Source of the DNA: Pseudorhodoferax sp. Leaf274
Lineage (GTDB): Bacteria > Pseudomonadota > Gammaproteobacteria > Burkholderiales > Burkholderiaceae_C
Assembly: GCF_001422445.1 (NCBI RefSeq)
Contig: NZ_LMNA01000001.1
Coordinates: forward strand, 288,932 to 352,931
DNA: 64,000 bases
Direction: 5' to 3'
The translations under genes and the position numbers were made by a program. Under the pieces are notes generated by a model that was not told the origin of the DNA, ran no database searches, and saw only the letters and a list, made by a program, of their open reading frames with translations. Below are positions 35,604-50,268 of this stretch, piece after piece. Positions within the stretch are counted from its first letter, which is position 1. Each line of letters begins with the position of its first letter.

Positions 35604-37385
35604 ATGAGTGCATTGCGTCAACTGCGCATCGGCGCACGCCTCACACTGGCATTCAGCATCCTGCTGCTGATCATTGCCATCAGCGCCGCCGTGGGCTACT
35701 GGCGCTTGCAGGAGACCGCCGCCGACGCCCAGCGCATGGGCACCGTGGACAGCGAGAAACTGCGGCTGGCCGAACGCTGGCGCCAGAACATCGAGATGAA
35801 CTGGGTGCGCACCCAGGCAGCGCTGCAGGATTCCGATGCCAGCCGCATTCCGGCCTGGACGGCGCAGATGGACCGCACCTCCAAGCGCATCTCGGAAGTC
35901 AGCGAACGCATCGGCCAGCTGGCGGTGACGCCGGAAGAAAAGGCCTTGATCGCCGAGATCAACGCCCGGCGCGAGGCCTACCGCGGCCCGCGCGGCGAAC
36001 TGACGAAGCGGCGCCAGGCCGGCGAGGACGTCTCGGCGCTGCTGGCCAGCCAGCTGCGCCCGCTGGCCGACCAGTACGACGCCGCGCTGCAGCGCTTCGA
36101 GGAAAGCCAGCAGCGCATCTACGACGACGCGCTGCGCGCCACCGCGGCCCATGCGGCGCTGGGCCAGTCCATCCTGGTCGGTTTCGCCGTCGTGGCGCTG
36201 CTGCTGGTGGCGCTGTTCGCCTACCTGCTCACGCGCAGCATCACGGGCCCGCTGGCGCAGGCCGGCAGCGCGGCACGCCGCGTGGCCGCTGGCGATTTGA
36301 CGGAAGACATCCAGGTGCATGGCCGCGACGAAGCCACCGCCATGCTGGCCGCGCTCAAGGAGATGCAGCAGCAACTGGCCACAGTGGTCTCGGGCGTGCG
36401 GCGCAACGCGGAGGGCGTGTCCACGGCCAGCAGCGAGATCGCGGCGGGCAACAACGACCTGTCCAGCCGCACCGAGCAGCAGGCGTCGGCGCTGCAAGAG
36501 ACGGCCGCCTCGATGGAGGAACTCAGCTCCACCGTGCGCCAGAACGCCGACAACGCGCGCCAGGCCAACGCGCTGGCCACCAACGCCTCGTCCGTCGCGA
36601 CCAAGGGCGGCGAGGTCGTCTCGCGCGTGGTGGCGACCATGAAGGGCATCCACGAAAGCTCGGACCGCATCTCCGACATCATCGGCGTGATCGACTCCAT
36701 CGCCTTCCAGACCAACATCCTCGCGCTCAACGCGGCCGTGGAAGCCGCGCGCGCCGGCGAGCAGGGCCGCGGCTTCGCCGTGGTGGCCACCGAGGTGCGC
36801 AGCCTGGCGGGCCGCTCGGCCGAGGCTGCGCGCGAGATCAAGACGCTGATCGGCGCCAGCGTGGAGCGCGTGCAGCAGGGCACGACGCTGGTGGACCAGG
36901 CCGGCAGCACGATGGACGAGGTGGTCGCCGCGATCCGCCGCGTGACCGACATCGTGGGCGAGATCAGCGCCGCCAGCAGCGAGCAGAGCTCGGGCGTCGA
37001 ACAGGTCGGCCAGGCCATCACCGAGATGGACCAGACCACGCAGAAGAACGCCGCGCTGGTCGAGCAGTCCGCCGCCGCAGCCGACAGCCTGCGCCACCAG
37101 GCCGAGCAGCTGGTGCAGGCCATGGCGGTGTTCCAGCTGCGCGATGGCGCCGCGGTGGCGCCGCGCGCGGCCCCCGCCCTGGCGCCGGCCGCACCGGCCC
37201 GCCCCGCCGCACCGGCCCGCCCGGCCGCCCGGCCCGCACCGCGCGTGACGGCGCAGGCCGCGCCTGCGCGTGCCGGCGCACGGCCCGCACCGCCGGTGGC
37301 CGCGCCGAAGAAGGCCTTGCCGCCCGCGCGGCCCACGGCCAAGGCCGCCACCACGGCCGACGAAGGCGACTGGGAAAGCTTCTGA
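35604..37385 (+). CDS. Methyl-accepting chemotaxis protein with CheR-docking tail
   Basis: The 593-residue receptor has two membrane helices (about 12-32 and 192-212), a four-helix-bundle sensor between, HAMP, and a signalling domain with tip [39 protein letters not shown] Pro/Ala-rich flexible tail of about 70 residues ends in DWESF, matching the WxxF pentapeptide that tethers CheR/CheB in enteric receptors. Start ATG has GGGAGG upstream. It and the hydrolase separate mutL from miaA. The ligand is unknown. Confidence 0.95.
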   Translation: MSALRQLRIGARLTLAFSILLLIIAISAAVGYWRLQETAADAQRMGTVDSEKLRLAERWRQNIEMNWVRTQAALQDSDASRIPAWTAQMDRTSKRISEVSERIGQLAVTPEEKALIAEINARREAYRGPRGELTKRRQAGEDVSALLASQLRPLADQYDAALQRFEESQQRIYDDALRATAAHAALGQSILVGFAVVALLLVALFAYLLTRSITGPLAQAGSAARRVAAGDLTEDIQVHGRDEATAMLAALKEMQQQLATVVSGVRRNAEGVSTASSEIAAGNNDLSSRTEQQASALQETAASMEELSSTVRQNADNARQANALATNASSVATKGGEVVSRVVATMKGIHESSDRISDIIGVIDSIAFQTNILALNAAVEAARAGEQGRGFAVVATEVRSLAGRSAEAAREIKTLIGASVERVQQGTTLVDQAGSTMDEVVAAIRRVTDIVGEISAASSEQSSGVEQVGQAITEMDQTTQKNAALVEQSAAAADSLRHQAEQLVQAMAVFQLRDGAAVAPRAAPALAPAAPARPAAPARPAARPAPRVTAQAAPARAGARPAPPVAAPKKALPPARPTAKAATTADEGDWESF

Positions 37386-37567
37386 CGCCGCCGCCGGCGC
37401 CACGTGCGGGAATGGGCGGCACGCAGCGCGGGTTTGCCACAATCGCGGGCCCGGCGCGCTGCGAGCGCCGTTCCGCCCCGACACCATGCGCCTGCCCCGC
37501 CTTCTCCTGACCGCCACCCCGCCCCACCGGCAGCCCGCCGGTGCGCGGCGCTGAGGCGCGCGCCACC

Positions 37568-38509
37568 GTGGCAATTGACTGGATCGGCCTGGCCGGCCCC
37601 ACGGCTTGCGGCAAGACCGCAGCCGCGCTGGCCATCGCGGCGCGGCGGCCGGTGGAGATCGTCAGCGTCGACTCGGCCCTGGTCTACCGTGGCATGGACA
37701 TCGGCACCGCCAAGCCGCTGCCGGCCGAGCGCGCCACCGCGCCGCACCACCTGATCGACATCCTCGACCCCACCGAGGCCTACAGCGCGGCACGCTTCGT
37801 GGCCGACGCCACGCGCCTGGTGGCCGAGATCCGCGCGCGCGGCGCGCTGGCGCTGCTCGTGGGCGGCACCATGCTGTACTTCAAGGCGCTCATCGACGGG
37901 CTGGACGCGATGCCGCCGGCCGATGCCGCGCTGCGCGCGACCCTGGAGGCCGAGGCCGCCGGGCGCGGCTGGCCCGCCATGCATGCCGAGCTGGCCCGGC
38001 ACGACCCGGTGACTGCGGCACGGCTGGCGCCAAACGACGCCCAGCGCATCCAGCGTGCACTGGAGGTCTGGCGGCTGACGGGCCGGCCGCTGTCGTCGCT
38101 GCACAGCGGGCGCAGCGAGAAGGCCGAGGCACGCCACCGCCTCGTCGCGCTGGAGCCCCGCGAGCGCGGCTGGCTGCATGCGCGCATCGCCCAGCGCTTC
38201 GATGCCATGCTGGCCGGCGGCTTCATCGATGAGGTGCGCGCCCTGCGCGCGCGCGGCGACCTGCATGCCGACCTGCCGTCCATGCGCTGCGTGGGCTACC
38301 GCCAGGCCTGGCAGACGCTCGATGCCCTGCCTGCACCCGACGCCCCGCTGACGCCGGCCGCGCTGGCTGCGCTGCGCGAACAGGGCATCGCCGCCACGCG
38401 CCAGCTCGCCAAGCGCCAGATCACCTGGCTGCGCTCCATGCCGGCGCGCGAGGTCGTGCCATGCGACGCACCGGACGCGCTGGCCCAGGTGCTGGAGCGC
38501 ATCGCGTGA
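37568..38509 (+). CDS. miaA: tRNA dimethylallyltransferase MiaA
   Basis: MiaA adds the dimethylallyl group to A37 of tRNAs reading UNN codons. The protein (313 residues from the GTG at 37568; GTG at 37541 is an alternative) has P-loop GPTACGKT (10-17, with Cys where Ser is usual), [38 protein letters not shown] and [13 protein letters not shown] lies about 12 bases before the chosen start. Its stop is overlapped by the GTG of a mini-ORF leading to the ABC transporter genes. MiaA commonly follows mutL; here 3.1 kb separate them. Confidence 0.95.
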   Translation: MAIDWIGLAGPTACGKTAAALAIAARRPVEIVSVDSALVYRGMDIGTAKPLPAERATAPHHLIDILDPTEAYSAARFVADATRLVAEIRARGALALLVGGTMLYFKALIDGLDAMPPADAALRATLEAEAAGRGWPAMHAELARHDPVTAARLAPNDAQRIQRALEVWRLTGRPLSSLHSGRSEKAEARHRLVALEPRERGWLHARIAQRFDAMLAGGFIDEVRALRARGDLHADLPSMRCVGYRQAWQTLDALPAPDAPLTPAALAALREQGIAATRQLAKRQITWLRSMPAREVVPCDAPDALAQVLERIA

Positions 38510-38570
38510 GCGGCGCCCGCCCCCCCTTGAGCCGCACGCGTCCCCCGTGCGCGGCACGGAGCCTGGCTCC

Positions 38571-38574
<4 letters not shown>
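38506..38574 (+). CDS. Bridging mini-ORF between miaA and the ABC ATPase (22 codons)
   Basis: The frame opens at a GTG overlapping the miaA stop (GTGA) and closes at a TGA overlapping the ATG of the ABC ATPase (ATGA). The peptide is rich in Arg, Pro and Ser. It has no clear sequence similarity to the other spacers, only the same double overlap. The downstream gene has GGAG at 11 bases, so coupling is less needed here. Confidence 0.3.
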
Positions 38575-39231
<657 letters not shown>

Positions 39232-39245
<14 letters not shown>

Positions 39246-41802
39246 GGCTTCCACCCGCGTGCTGCGCGCGCTGCTGGCCAGCTTCTCCTGGCAGGAGCTG
39301 CGCCAGCACCCCTGGCGCAACGCCGCTGCCGTCGTCGCCGTGATGCTGGGCGTGGCGCTGGCTTTCTCGGTGCACCTCATCAACGCCTCGGCGCTGGACG
39401 AGTTCGCCAGCGCCGTGCGCAGCGTCAACGGCCAGCCCGACCTGGAGCTGCGCGCCGCGCAGGGCGGCTTCGACGAGAACCTCTACGCCCGCGTGGCCAC
39501 CCATCCGCAGGTGCGCCACGCCAGCCCGGTGCTGGAGCTGCAGACCCTGGCCAGCTCGACCCGCGCCGGCACCCAGCGCGTGCCGCTGCGCGTGTTGGGC
39601 CTGGACGCGCTGCGCGTGGCGGCCTTCGCGCCGCAGCTGCTGCCCGCCCCCACGCCCGGCATGGCCGGCGCGCGCGAGGCCTGGTTCGCGCCGGCCACGG
39701 TGTTCCTCAACCCCGCGGCCCAGCAGGCGCTGGGCATGGACGGCGTGCAGCTGCAGCACGGCCTGGCCTTGCTGCCGGTGCGCGTGGCCGGCACCGTCGC
39801 GGCCGGCGGCCCGCCACTGGCGGTGATGGACATCGGCGCCGCGCAGGACCTGTTCGAGCGCGTGGGCGAGATCTCGCGCATCGACGTTCAGCTCGCGCCC
39901 GGCAGTGCGCGCGAGGCCGTGCTGGCGGCGCTGGCGCTGCCCGCCAACGTGCGCGCCCAGACGCCCGGGCAGGACGCGCAGCGCGTCAGCAACCTCTCGC
40001 GCGCCTACCGCGTGAACCTCACGGTGCTGGCGCTGGTCGCGCTGTTCACGGGGGCCTTCCTGGTGTTCTCGGTGCTGTCGCTGTCGGTGGCCCGGCGCAG
40101 CCGGCAGTTCGCACTGCTGGGCGTGCTGGGCCTGACCGGCCGCGAACGCCAGCGGCTGGTGCTGGCCGAGTCCGCAGTGCTTGGGCTGGCCGGCAGCCTG
40201 GCCGGGCTGGCGCTGGGCACCGCGCTGGCGGCCGCGGCCTTGCGCCTGCTGGGCGGCGACCTGGGCGGGGGCTATTTCAACGAGGCGGCACCGCCACTGC
40301 AATGGAGCGCGGCAGCGGCCGCCGTATACGGCGCGCTGGGCATCGCCGCCACGCTGGCCGGCGGCTGGTGGCCGGCGCGGGCAGCGCAAAGCCTGCCACC
40401 GGCCCAGGCGCTCAAGGGCCTGGGCTACGCACCGGCCGGCCGGCGGCGGCATCTGTGGAGCCTGGCGCTGCTGGGGTTGGGTGTGCTGCTGGCGCTGGCT
40501 CCGCCGGTGGGCGGGCTGGCGCTCGGCGCCTATGTCTCGGTCGCCTTGCTGCTGGTCGGCGGCATCACCGCGCTGCCGCTGCTGATCCAGGTCCTGTACG
40601 ACCGGCTGCAGCCGCACGTGGCCGGCCGGCTGCTGCCGCTGCTGGCCGTGGAGCGCGCGCGGCGCGTGCGCGAGAGCGCGGCCGTGGCCGTCAGCGGCGT
40701 GGTGGCGGCGCTCAGCCTGGCTGTGGCGCTGACGGTGATGGTGGCAAGCTTCCGCGAATCCATGATCGGCTGGCTCGACCAAGTGCTGCCGGCCGACCTG
40801 TACCTGCGGCCCGCCGTGTCGGCCGGCGACGCGCTGTTCTTCTCCCCCGAGACCGTGGCCGCGGTGGCCGCCAGCGACGGCGTGGCCCGCGTGGCCACCA
40901 CGCGCCAGCGCGCGGTGCAGTTGAGCCCGGAGCGGCCGGCCGTGCAGCTGCTGGCCCGCGCCATCGGCGATCCGGCCAGCAGCCTGCCGTTGGTGGGTGC
41001 GCCGCTGCCGGTACCGGCCGGCATGCTGGGCGTGTATGTCAGCGAGCCCATGGTCGACCTGTACGGCGCCGCACCGGGCAGCCGGCTGGACACGCTGGCC
41101 GCCACGGCGTTCCCGCAGGCCACGCCGCCGCCCGCGCTGTTCGTGGCCGGCGTCTGGCGCGACTACGTGCGCCAGTTCGGCGCGGTGGCGCTGCCGCTGC
41201 AGGACTACCAGCGGCTCTCGGGCGACCGGCGCATCAACGACATCGCGCTGTGGCTGGCGCCCGGCACCGACGCCGGCGCCCTGCAGCAGCGGCTGCGCGC
41301 GCTGGTCGAGGCGCAGGCGCCGGGCGCGGGCGCGCTGCTCGAGTTCACCTCGGTTGGCGCACTGCGCGCCAATTCGCTGCGCATCTTCGACCGCAGCTTC
41401 GCCGTGACCTACTGGCTGCAGGCCGTGGCGATCGCCATCGGACTGTTCGGCGTGGCGGCCAGCTTCAGCGCGCAGGTGCTGGCGCGTCGCAAGGAGTTCG
41501 GGCTGCTCGCGCACCTGGGGCTGACGCGCCGGCAGATCCTGGCCGTGGTGGCCGGCGAAGGCGCGGCCTGGACCTCGATCGGCGCCATCGCCGGCCTGGC
41601 GCTGGGCCTCGCGGTGGCGGTGGTGCTGGTGCACGTGGTCAATCCGCAGAGCTTCCACTGGACCATGGACCTGCACGCCCCCTGGGGCCGGCTGCTCGCG
41701 CTGTGCGCGGCCGTCGTCGCCGCGGGCACGCTGACGGCGTGGCTGGCAGGCCGCGCGGCGGCGGGGCGCGATGCGGTGCTGGCCGTCAAGGAGGACTGGT
41801 GA
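39232..41802 (+). CDS. FtsX-like ABC permease, double-domain
   Basis: The 856-residue protein has an N-terminal helix (about 27-48), a large periplasmic domain, two FtsX/DUF214 helix groups (about 255-430 and 720-850), and a central block of further helices, as in the YbbP/DevC-like permeases. It starts inside the ATPase gene and its stop overlaps the protease gene (GTGA), so the three genes are tightly coupled. No periplasmic binding protein is adjacent, consistent with an export or lipid-handling role. Confidence 0.92.
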
Positions 41803-42305
41803 AGCCGCAGCGCGGCATGGTGCTGCGCGGCGCGCTCGCCATGGTGGCGTTCTGGCTCGCCGTCATGGCGGCGTTGTACTGGGCGATGGACCGCTGGCAG
41901 CAGCCGCGCGCGGCGCGCGTCATGGCCACGGGCGAACTGCTGATCCCCCGGCATGCCGACGGGCACTTCCGCATCGCCGGATCCATCAACGGCGAGCCCG
42001 TGGTGTTCCTCGTCGACACCGGCGCCAGCGTGGTCAGCGTCAGCGAAGCGCTGGCCCGCCGCGCGGGCCTGGAAGGCGGCGAACGCGCGAGCTTTCGCAC
42101 CGCCAACGGCGTGCGCGAAGGACGCATGGTGCGTGCCGGCAGGATCGAACTGCAAGGCGGTGCGGCCGTGACGGGACTGCGCGTGGGCGTGGGCCTGCAA
42201 CTGGGCGCCGACGATGCGCAGGCGCTGCTGGGCCAGAACTTCCTGCAGCACTTCGAGGTCCGCATGGACCGCGACGACATGCGGCTGCGCCCACGCAGCG
42301 AGTGA
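41799..42305 (+). CDS. Membrane-anchored retropepsin-like aspartic protease
   Basis: The 168-residue protein starts at GTG overlapping the permease stop. It has one membrane helix (about 12-32) and a retropepsin fold with active-site VDTGAS (about 72-77), then a flap-like GRMVRAGRIEL and LLGQNFLQHFEV. It belongs to the bacterial TIGR02281-like clan AA family, expected to act as a dimer facing the periplasm. Its coupling to an ABC exporter is suggestive but its substrate is unknown. Confidence 0.88.
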   Translation: MKPQRGMVLRGALAMVAFWLAVMAALYWAMDRWQQPRAARVMATGELLIPRHADGHFRIAGSINGEPVVFLVDTGASVVSVSEALARRAGLEGGERASFRTANGVREGRMVRAGRIELQGGAAVTGLRVGVGLQLGADDAQALLGQNFLQHFEVRMDRDDMRLRPRSE

Positions 42306-42414
42306 GCCTGCTCAAGCGGCTTTTGCTGTGGGAAGGAAGGGCACCGTAGGATGGTGCGGGTGGCGCGCCCTGTGCTGTGGCACCTGTGCTGGTGCGGGCG
42401 GCTGGTGGAAATCC

Positions 42415-42489
42415 TGGAGGAGCTACGGGGAGTCGAACCCCGCTTCTCAGAATGAAAATCTGATGTCCTAACCGATAGACGATAGCTCC
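42415..42489 (-). tRNA. tRNA-Glu, anticodon UUC
   Basis: The sequence folds as a standard tRNA: acceptor GGAGCTA/TAGCTCC, anticodon stem CAGAT/ATTCTG with loop containing TTC, T arm CGGGG-TTCGACT-CCCCG and an encoded 3' CCA. It is transcribed opposite to the neighbouring genes. Confidence 0.97.
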
Positions 42490-42723
42490 GGGAAGCGCGC
42501 ATGTTAACCCAAAAATAAGGCGATTTCGTCCGGCGCCATGCGAAGTTGATCAGGCACCGTGTCGAACCGTCGCACCGCCGCAGCGTGACCCGCTGAACGG
42601 GTTCTGCCGCCGTGTCAAATGCGCATCTTGCGCACCAATCGAGCGCTGCATTCGTATAGTTGTGCGCAGTAACGCCTTGAAACATCGAGGCCTGCCGGAC
42701 CACTTTCCTGCAAGAGGCTTTCC

Positions 42724-43236
42724 ATGACCGTGCCCCTGGCCAAGCTGCTCCGACTTCTCGCACTCCTGGCGGCCTGCCTGGCACCAGGCTGGGCCGCGGC
42801 GCTGGACAAGCCCGCCGGCGACGTGGTGCTGACCGTCAGCGGCAAGGTCGGCCAGCCGAACGCCGGCCAGCGCGCGGTGTTCGACATGGCCATGCTGGAG
42901 AAGCTGCCTCAGCACAGCTTCACGACCAACACGCCCTGGCACACCGGCCCCACGCGCTTCACCGGCCCCTTGCTGCGCGACGTGCTGGCCGCCGCCGGCG
43001 CCATTGGCAGCAAGCTCGTGGCCGTGGCGCTGAACGACTACAAGACCGACATCCCGTTCAGCGATGCCAGCCGCTACGACGTGATCGTGGCCCGTCTGCT
43101 CAACGACAAGCCCATGCCGGTGCGCGAGAAGGGCCCGCTGTTCATCGTCTACCCCTTCGACAGCAAGGCCGAGCTCAAGGCCGAGACCTTCTACAACCGC
43201 TCGGCCTGGCAACTGAACCAGTTGCAGGTGCAGTGA
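42724..43236 (+). CDS. Exported molybdopterin-oxidoreductase-fold protein without cofactor cysteine
   Basis: The 170-residue product has a signal peptide (about 1-26, ending AAALDKP) and a mature domain resembling the sulfite-oxidase/YedY molybdopterin fold ([44 protein letters not shown]). There is no cysteine in the mature part, so it cannot bind molybdenum in the usual way and is probably not an enzyme. It lies 55 bases upstream of a hybrid kinase and may be its periplasmic ligand-binding partner. A TATAGT element is at 42655-42660. Confidence 0.8.
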   Translation: MTVPLAKLLRLLALLAACLAPGWAAALDKPAGDVVLTVSGKVGQPNAGQRAVFDMAMLEKLPQHSFTTNTPWHTGPTRFTGPLLRDVLAAAGAIGSKLVAVALNDYKTDIPFSDASRYDVIVARLLNDKPMPVREKGPLFIVYPFDSKAELKAETFYNRSAWQLNQLQVQ

Positions 43237-43291
43237 ACCCGCCCAACGCCACAGCGACGGCCGGGCGCCGCCCGGTCCCTCCCGATTCCGC

Positions 43292-46347
<3,056 letters not shown>

Positions 46348-46351
<4 letters not shown>

Positions 46352-46827
46352 GCCGGCAACGCCAGCGCGGCCGCCACCTCGGGCGGTGCCTGCACGAGTT
46401 CGATCAGCACGCCCTCGCCCGCGATCGGGAAGGCCTCGTTGGCCTTGGGGTGCAAAAAGCAGATGTCGTAGCCGGCCGCGCCCTTGCGGATGCCGCCGGG
46501 CGCAAAGCGCACGCCCTGCGCGGTGAGCCACTCCACGGCCTTGGGCAGGTCGTCGATCCACAGGCCCACATGGTTCAGCGGCGTGGTGTGCACGGCCGGC
46601 TTCTTCTCGGGGTCCAGCGGCTGCATGAGGTCGACCTCGACCTTGTAGGGCCCGCTGCCGATGGCGCAGATGTCCTCGTCCACGTTCTCGCTCTCGCTGC
46701 GGAAGTTGCCCGTGACCGTGAGGCCCAGCATCTCGACCCACAGCTTTTGCAGCCGCTGCTTGTCGGGGCCGCCGATGGCGATCTGCTGGATGCCCAGCAC
46801 GCGGAAGGGGCGTTGGTTCGTGCTCAT
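46348..46827 (-). CDS. VOC-family protein, candidate methylmalonyl-CoA epimerase
   Basis: The 159-residue protein has the paired glyoxalase-fold modules ([12 protein letters not shown]..., [18 protein letters not shown]) and the C-terminal FLHPK...GVLIELVQ typical of methylmalonyl-CoA epimerases. His in LNHVGL and Glu in LIELVQ fit the metal site, but the first family histidine is replaced by Gln (GIQQIAI). Its ATG overlaps the bioB stop. Lying in a propionyl-CoA carboxylase/mutase cluster that otherwise lacks an epimerase, that role is plausible; another VOC function is possible. Confidence 0.7.
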
Positions 46828-47879
46828 GTGTGTTCGTCCTGTTCGATGGAAATGGAGCGGGTGGCGTAGCCCAGCTTGTCCAGCAGCCGGCGGTCGGCAT
46901 CCGCATCGGGGTTGCCGGTCACGAGCAGCTTGTCGCCGTAGAAGATGGAGTTGGCGCCCGCCAGGAAGCACAGCGCCTGCACCGGCTCGCCCAGCTGCTG
47001 GCGGCCGGCCGACAGGCGCACGCGCGCGGTCGGCATTGTGATGCGCGCGACCGCGATCACGCGCACGAAGTCCAGCGGATCGATGGGCGGCGCATCGGCC
47101 AGCGGCGTGCCGGGCACGCGCACCAGGCTGTTGATGGGCACCGACTCAGGGTACGGGTCGAGGTTGGCCAACTGCGCGATCAGGCCGGCGCGGTGCACGG
47201 GCGTCTCGCCCATCCCCACGATGCCGCCGCAGCACACTTTGACGCCGGCCGCGCGCACATGGGCCAGCGTGTCGAGCCGGTCCTGGTAGCTGCGCGTGTC
47301 GACGACGTCGGCGTAGTACTCGGGCGCGGTGTCCAGGTTGTGGTTGTAGTAATCCAATCCCGCGTCGCGCAGGGCCACGGCCTGGTGCTTCTCCAGCATG
47401 CCCAGCGTGGCGCAGGACTGCAGGCCCAGGTCCTTCACGGTGCGCACGAGTTCGGCCACCTTCTCGATGTCGCGGTCCTTGGGCGCGCGCCAGGCCGCGC
47501 CCATGCAAAAGCGCGTGGCGCCCGCGTCCTTGGCGGCCTGGGCCGCGTGGCGGACCTGGTCGACCGACATGAGCTTTTGCGCCTGCACGCCCGTGTCGAA
47601 CTCGGCCGATTGCGGGCAGTAGCCGCAGTTCTCGGGGCAGCCGCCGGTCTTGACCGACAGCAGCGTGGCCAATTCGATGTCGCCCGCCGGCCAGTGCGCG
47701 CGGTGCACGGTCTGCGCGCGGAACAGCAGCTCGTCGAACGGCAGCTCCAGCAGGGCCTGCACGTCCTCCACGCGCCAGCGCTGCGGCGCCGCGGGTGCCG
47801 GCCGGCGCAGCGGCGCGAAATGCAGGGGCTGCGCGTGCGCGACCGGGGCGGGTGGGGTCAACAGGGATTCTTGAGGCAT
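46824..47879 (-). CDS. bioB: Biotin synthase
   Basis: BioB is a radical-SAM enzyme that inserts sulfur into dethiobiotin. The 351-residue protein has the cluster motif CPENCGYC (Cys81, Cys85, Cys88), and later [27 protein letters not shown] and [11 protein letters not shown], all typical. The start has AGGAAGGA upstream. It is near the biotin-dependent propionyl-CoA carboxylase subunits, a sensible supply arrangement. Other bio genes are not in the window. Confidence 0.96.
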   Translation of the reverse strand: MPQESLLTPPAPVAHAQPLHFAPLRRPAPAAPQRWRVEDVQALLELPFDELLFRAQTVHRAHWPAGDIELATLLSVKTGGCPENCGYCPQSAEFDTGVQAQKLMSVDQVRHAAQAAKDAGATRFCMGAAWRAPKDRDIEKVAELVRTVKDLGLQSCATLGMLEKHQAVALRDAGLDYYNHNLDTAPEYYADVVDTRSYQDRLDTLAHVRAAGVKVCCGGIVGMGETPVHRAGLIAQLANLDPYPESVPINSLVRVPGTPLADAPPIDPLDFVRVIAVARITMPTARVRLSAGRQQLGEPVQALCFLAGANSIFYGDKLLVTGNPDADADRRLLDKLGYATRSISIEQDEHT

Positions 47880-48178
47880 CGCGTCCTTCCTGGGTTCAAC
47901 GGATCTGCGGCGATTGTGGGAGGCCCCCGCTGCGTCTGGAAAGCTTCCCGCCGCAGAAAGTCGGCCCCTTTTTCGCGTTGCCAACTTCGCCCAAATCCAC
48001 GCGTGCAATGGCCGACGATGCGCGGCGTTGCACCCACGTTCGCAGAACTTGGGCAAGGCCATTTCGGCACTGCGCCAAGACCGGCCGATCTGCGCCGAAC
48101 GTGCGGCGAACCGCTCCAAAACCGCGGCCCGGGCTGCCGGACGATGGGCGCACTTGCAATGCGCCCACCGGCCCGGCC
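47880..48178 (-). other. 299-base intergenic region between pccA and bioB with nested inverted repeats
   Basis: No gene fits. It holds nested complementary segments: GCCCAA (47989-47994) with TTGGGC (48049-48054), and inside them GTGCAA (48003-48008) with TTGCAC (48028-48033). It also holds a perfect hairpin near pccA (48145-48167). The bioB promoter must lie here, but only weak matches are seen. No BirA-type operator is visible. Confidence 0.5.
48145..48167 (-). terminator. Hairpin after pccA
   Basis: TGGGCGCA-cttgcaa-TGCGCCCA is a perfect 8-base stem with a 7-base loop, 11 bases beyond the pccA stop. There is no T run. Confidence 0.5.
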
Positions 48179-50227
48179 TCAGGCGAACTCGACGATGGGC
48201 TGGTCCACCGCCAGGCTCTCACCCTTGGCGGCCAGCACCTTGCCGACCACGCCATCGGCAGCGGCGAACAGCACGTTCTCCATCTTCATGGCCTCGATCA
48301 CGGCCACGCGCTCGCCGGCCTGCACCTTCTGGCCAGGCTGCACGGCCACCTCGACCAGCAGGCCCGGCATCGGCGAGAGCACGAAGCGGCTCATGTCCGG
48401 CGGCGCCTTGTAGGGCATCAACGTGAACAGCTCGGCCGCGCGCGGGGACAGTACCAGCGCATCGAGCTGGGTGCCGTTGTGCTGCACGCGGATCGCCAGC
48501 GGGTTCTTGGGGATGCCGCGCTCCACCTGGGCGCTGAAGGGCTGGCCGTTGCTGGTGCCCGCCAGCCGGATCGCGCCGAGCCGGCCGTCGCTGGCCAGCG
48601 CATAACTGCGCGAGCCCACCTCCACGGTGCTGCTGCCGGTCTGGCCCTGGTAGCTGGTCACGCGCACGGGCGTGGCCTTGTGGTGGCCGTCCGCGCCCAG
48701 CGCCACGACCACGAAGTCCTGGCCGACCTTGAGGCCGTGGCCGGCCATCTGGCCGCTGATGCCGCTGGCGCGGCCCAGGTAGCGCCGCTTGGCGAAGGCG
48801 GCCAGCGCGAGCAGGAACTCGGGTTCGTCGTGCGGCACGTCCTCGGCATGGAAGCCATGGCCGTAGTGCTCGGCGATGAAGCCCGTGTTGAAGTCGCCGG
48901 CGACGAACTTGGGATGCGCCAGCAGCGCCGCCTGGAACGGGATGTTGCTGCTGATGCCGCGGATGATGAAGCCGTTCAGCGCCTCGCGCATCTTGGCGAT
49001 CGCCTCGTTGCGGTCGCGCCCGTGCACGATGAGCTTGGCGATCATCGAGTCGTAGTACATCGGGATCTCGCCGCCGTCCTGCACGCCGGTGTCCACGCGC
49101 ACGCCTTGCAGGTGCTCGGTGTCGGCCGAGAACATGGTCTCCTGGGGCGGCGCGAAGCGCACCAGCCGGCCGGTGGACGGCAGGAAGTTGCGGAACGGGT
49201 CCTCGGCGTTGATGCGGCACTCGATGGCCCAGCCGTCGCGCTTCACATCGGCCTGCGCCAGCGGCAGCTTCTCGCCGGCCGCCACGCGGATCATGAGTTC
49301 CACGAGGTCCAGGCCGGTGATGCACTCGGTCACCGGGTGCTCCACCTGCAGCCGCGTGTTCATCTCCAGGAAGTAGAAGTCCTGGTTCTTGCCGACCACG
49401 AACTCCACCGTGCCAGCGCTCTGGTACTTCACAGCCTTGGCCAGTTGCACGGCCTGCTCGCCCATGGCCTTGCGCGTGGCATCCGAGATGAAAGGCGACG
49501 GCGCCTCCTCGATGACCTTCTGGTGGCGGCGCTGGATCGAGCATTCGCGCTCGTTCAGGTAGATCACGTTGCCGTGGGCATCGCCCAGCACCTGGATCTC
49601 GATGTGGCGCGGCTGCTCGACGAACTTCTCGATGAAGATGCGGTCGTCGCCGAAGCTGTTGCGGGCCTCGTTCTGGCAGGCCGTGAAGCCCTCCAGCGCC
49701 TCCTTGTCGTTGAAGGCCACGCGCAGGCCCTTGCCACCACCGCCGGCGCTGGCCTTGATCATGACCGGATAGCCGATGTCCTTGGCGATCTGCACGGCGC
49801 GCTCGGCCGATTCGATGGCGTTGTTCCAGCCCGGGATGGTGTTGACCTTCGCCTCGTTGGCCAGCTTCTTGGAGGCGATCTTGTCGCCCATGGCCGCGAT
49901 GGAGTAGTGCTTGGGGCCGATGAAGGCGATGCCCTCTTCTTCCACGCGCTTGGCGAAGGCCTCGTTCTCCGACAGGAAGCCGTAGCCCGGGTGCACGGCC
50001 TCGGCGCCGGTCTGCTTGCAGGCGGCGATGATCTTGTCGGCCAGCAGGTAGCTCTCGCGCGAGGGCGCAGGCCCCAGGCGCACGGCTTCGTCGGCCAGCT
50101 CGACGTGGCGCGCATCCTTGTCGGCGTCGGAGTAGACGGCGACGGTCTTGATGCCCATCTTCTTGGCCGTCTTGATGACGCGGCAGGCGATCTCGCCGCG
50201 GTTCGCAATCAGGATCTTCTTGAACAT
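48179..50227 (-). CDS. pccA: Propionyl-CoA carboxylase alpha subunit (biotin carboxylase plus BCCP)
   Basis: The 682-residue protein carboxylates its own biotin and carries it to the beta subunit. It has the biotin carboxylase N-domain ([17 protein letters not shown]), ATP-grasp region ([12 protein letters not shown]), C-domain with [13 protein letters not shown], a BT linker domain, and a C-terminal biotinyl domain with EAMKMEN (biotinyl Lys648). AGAGGA precedes the ATG. The BT domain and the mcm/meaB/pccB neighbours favour propionyl-CoA over acetyl-CoA or methylcrotonyl-CoA as substrate. Confidence 0.93.
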   Translation of the reverse strand: MFKKILIANRGEIACRVIKTAKKMGIKTVAVYSDADKDARHVELADEAVRLGPAPSRESYLLADKIIAACKQTGAEAVHPGYGFLSENEAFAKRVEEEGIAFIGPKHYSIAAMGDKIASKKLANEAKVNTIPGWNNAIESAERAVQIAKDIGYPVMIKASAGGGGKGLRVAFNDKEALEGFTACQNEARNSFGDDRIFIEKFVEQPRHIEIQVLGDAHGNVIYLNERECSIQRRHQKVIEEAPSPFISDATRKAMGEQAVQLAKAVKYQSAGTVEFVVGKNQDFYFLEMNTRLQVEHPVTECITGLDLVELMIRVAAGEKLPLAQADVKRDGWAIECRINAEDPFRNFLPSTGRLVRFAPPQETMFSADTEHLQGVRVDTGVQDGGEIPMYYDSMIAKLIVHGRDRNEAIAKMREALNGFIIRGISSNIPFQAALLAHPKFVAGDFNTGFIAEHYGHGFHAEDVPHDEPEFLLALAAFAKRRYLGRASGISGQMAGHGLKVGQDFVVVALGADGHHKATPVRVTSYQGQTGSSTVEVGSRSYALASDGRLGAIRLAGTSNGQPFSAQVERGIPKNPLAIRVQHNGTQLDALVLSPRAAELFTLMPYKAPPDMSRFVLSPMPGLLVEVAVQPGQKVQAGERVAVIEAMKMENVLFAAADGVVGKVLAAKGESLAVDQPIVEFA

Positions 50228-50268
50228 GCGGGTTCCTCTTTGGTGTTCGTTGTCTTCAAGCAGGCACG

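Noticed and set aside
37485-37553. 22-codon frame upstream of miaA as a further bridging mini-ORF
   Set aside because: It neither overlaps the upstream stop nor ends on the miaA start, so it lacks the defining double overlap.
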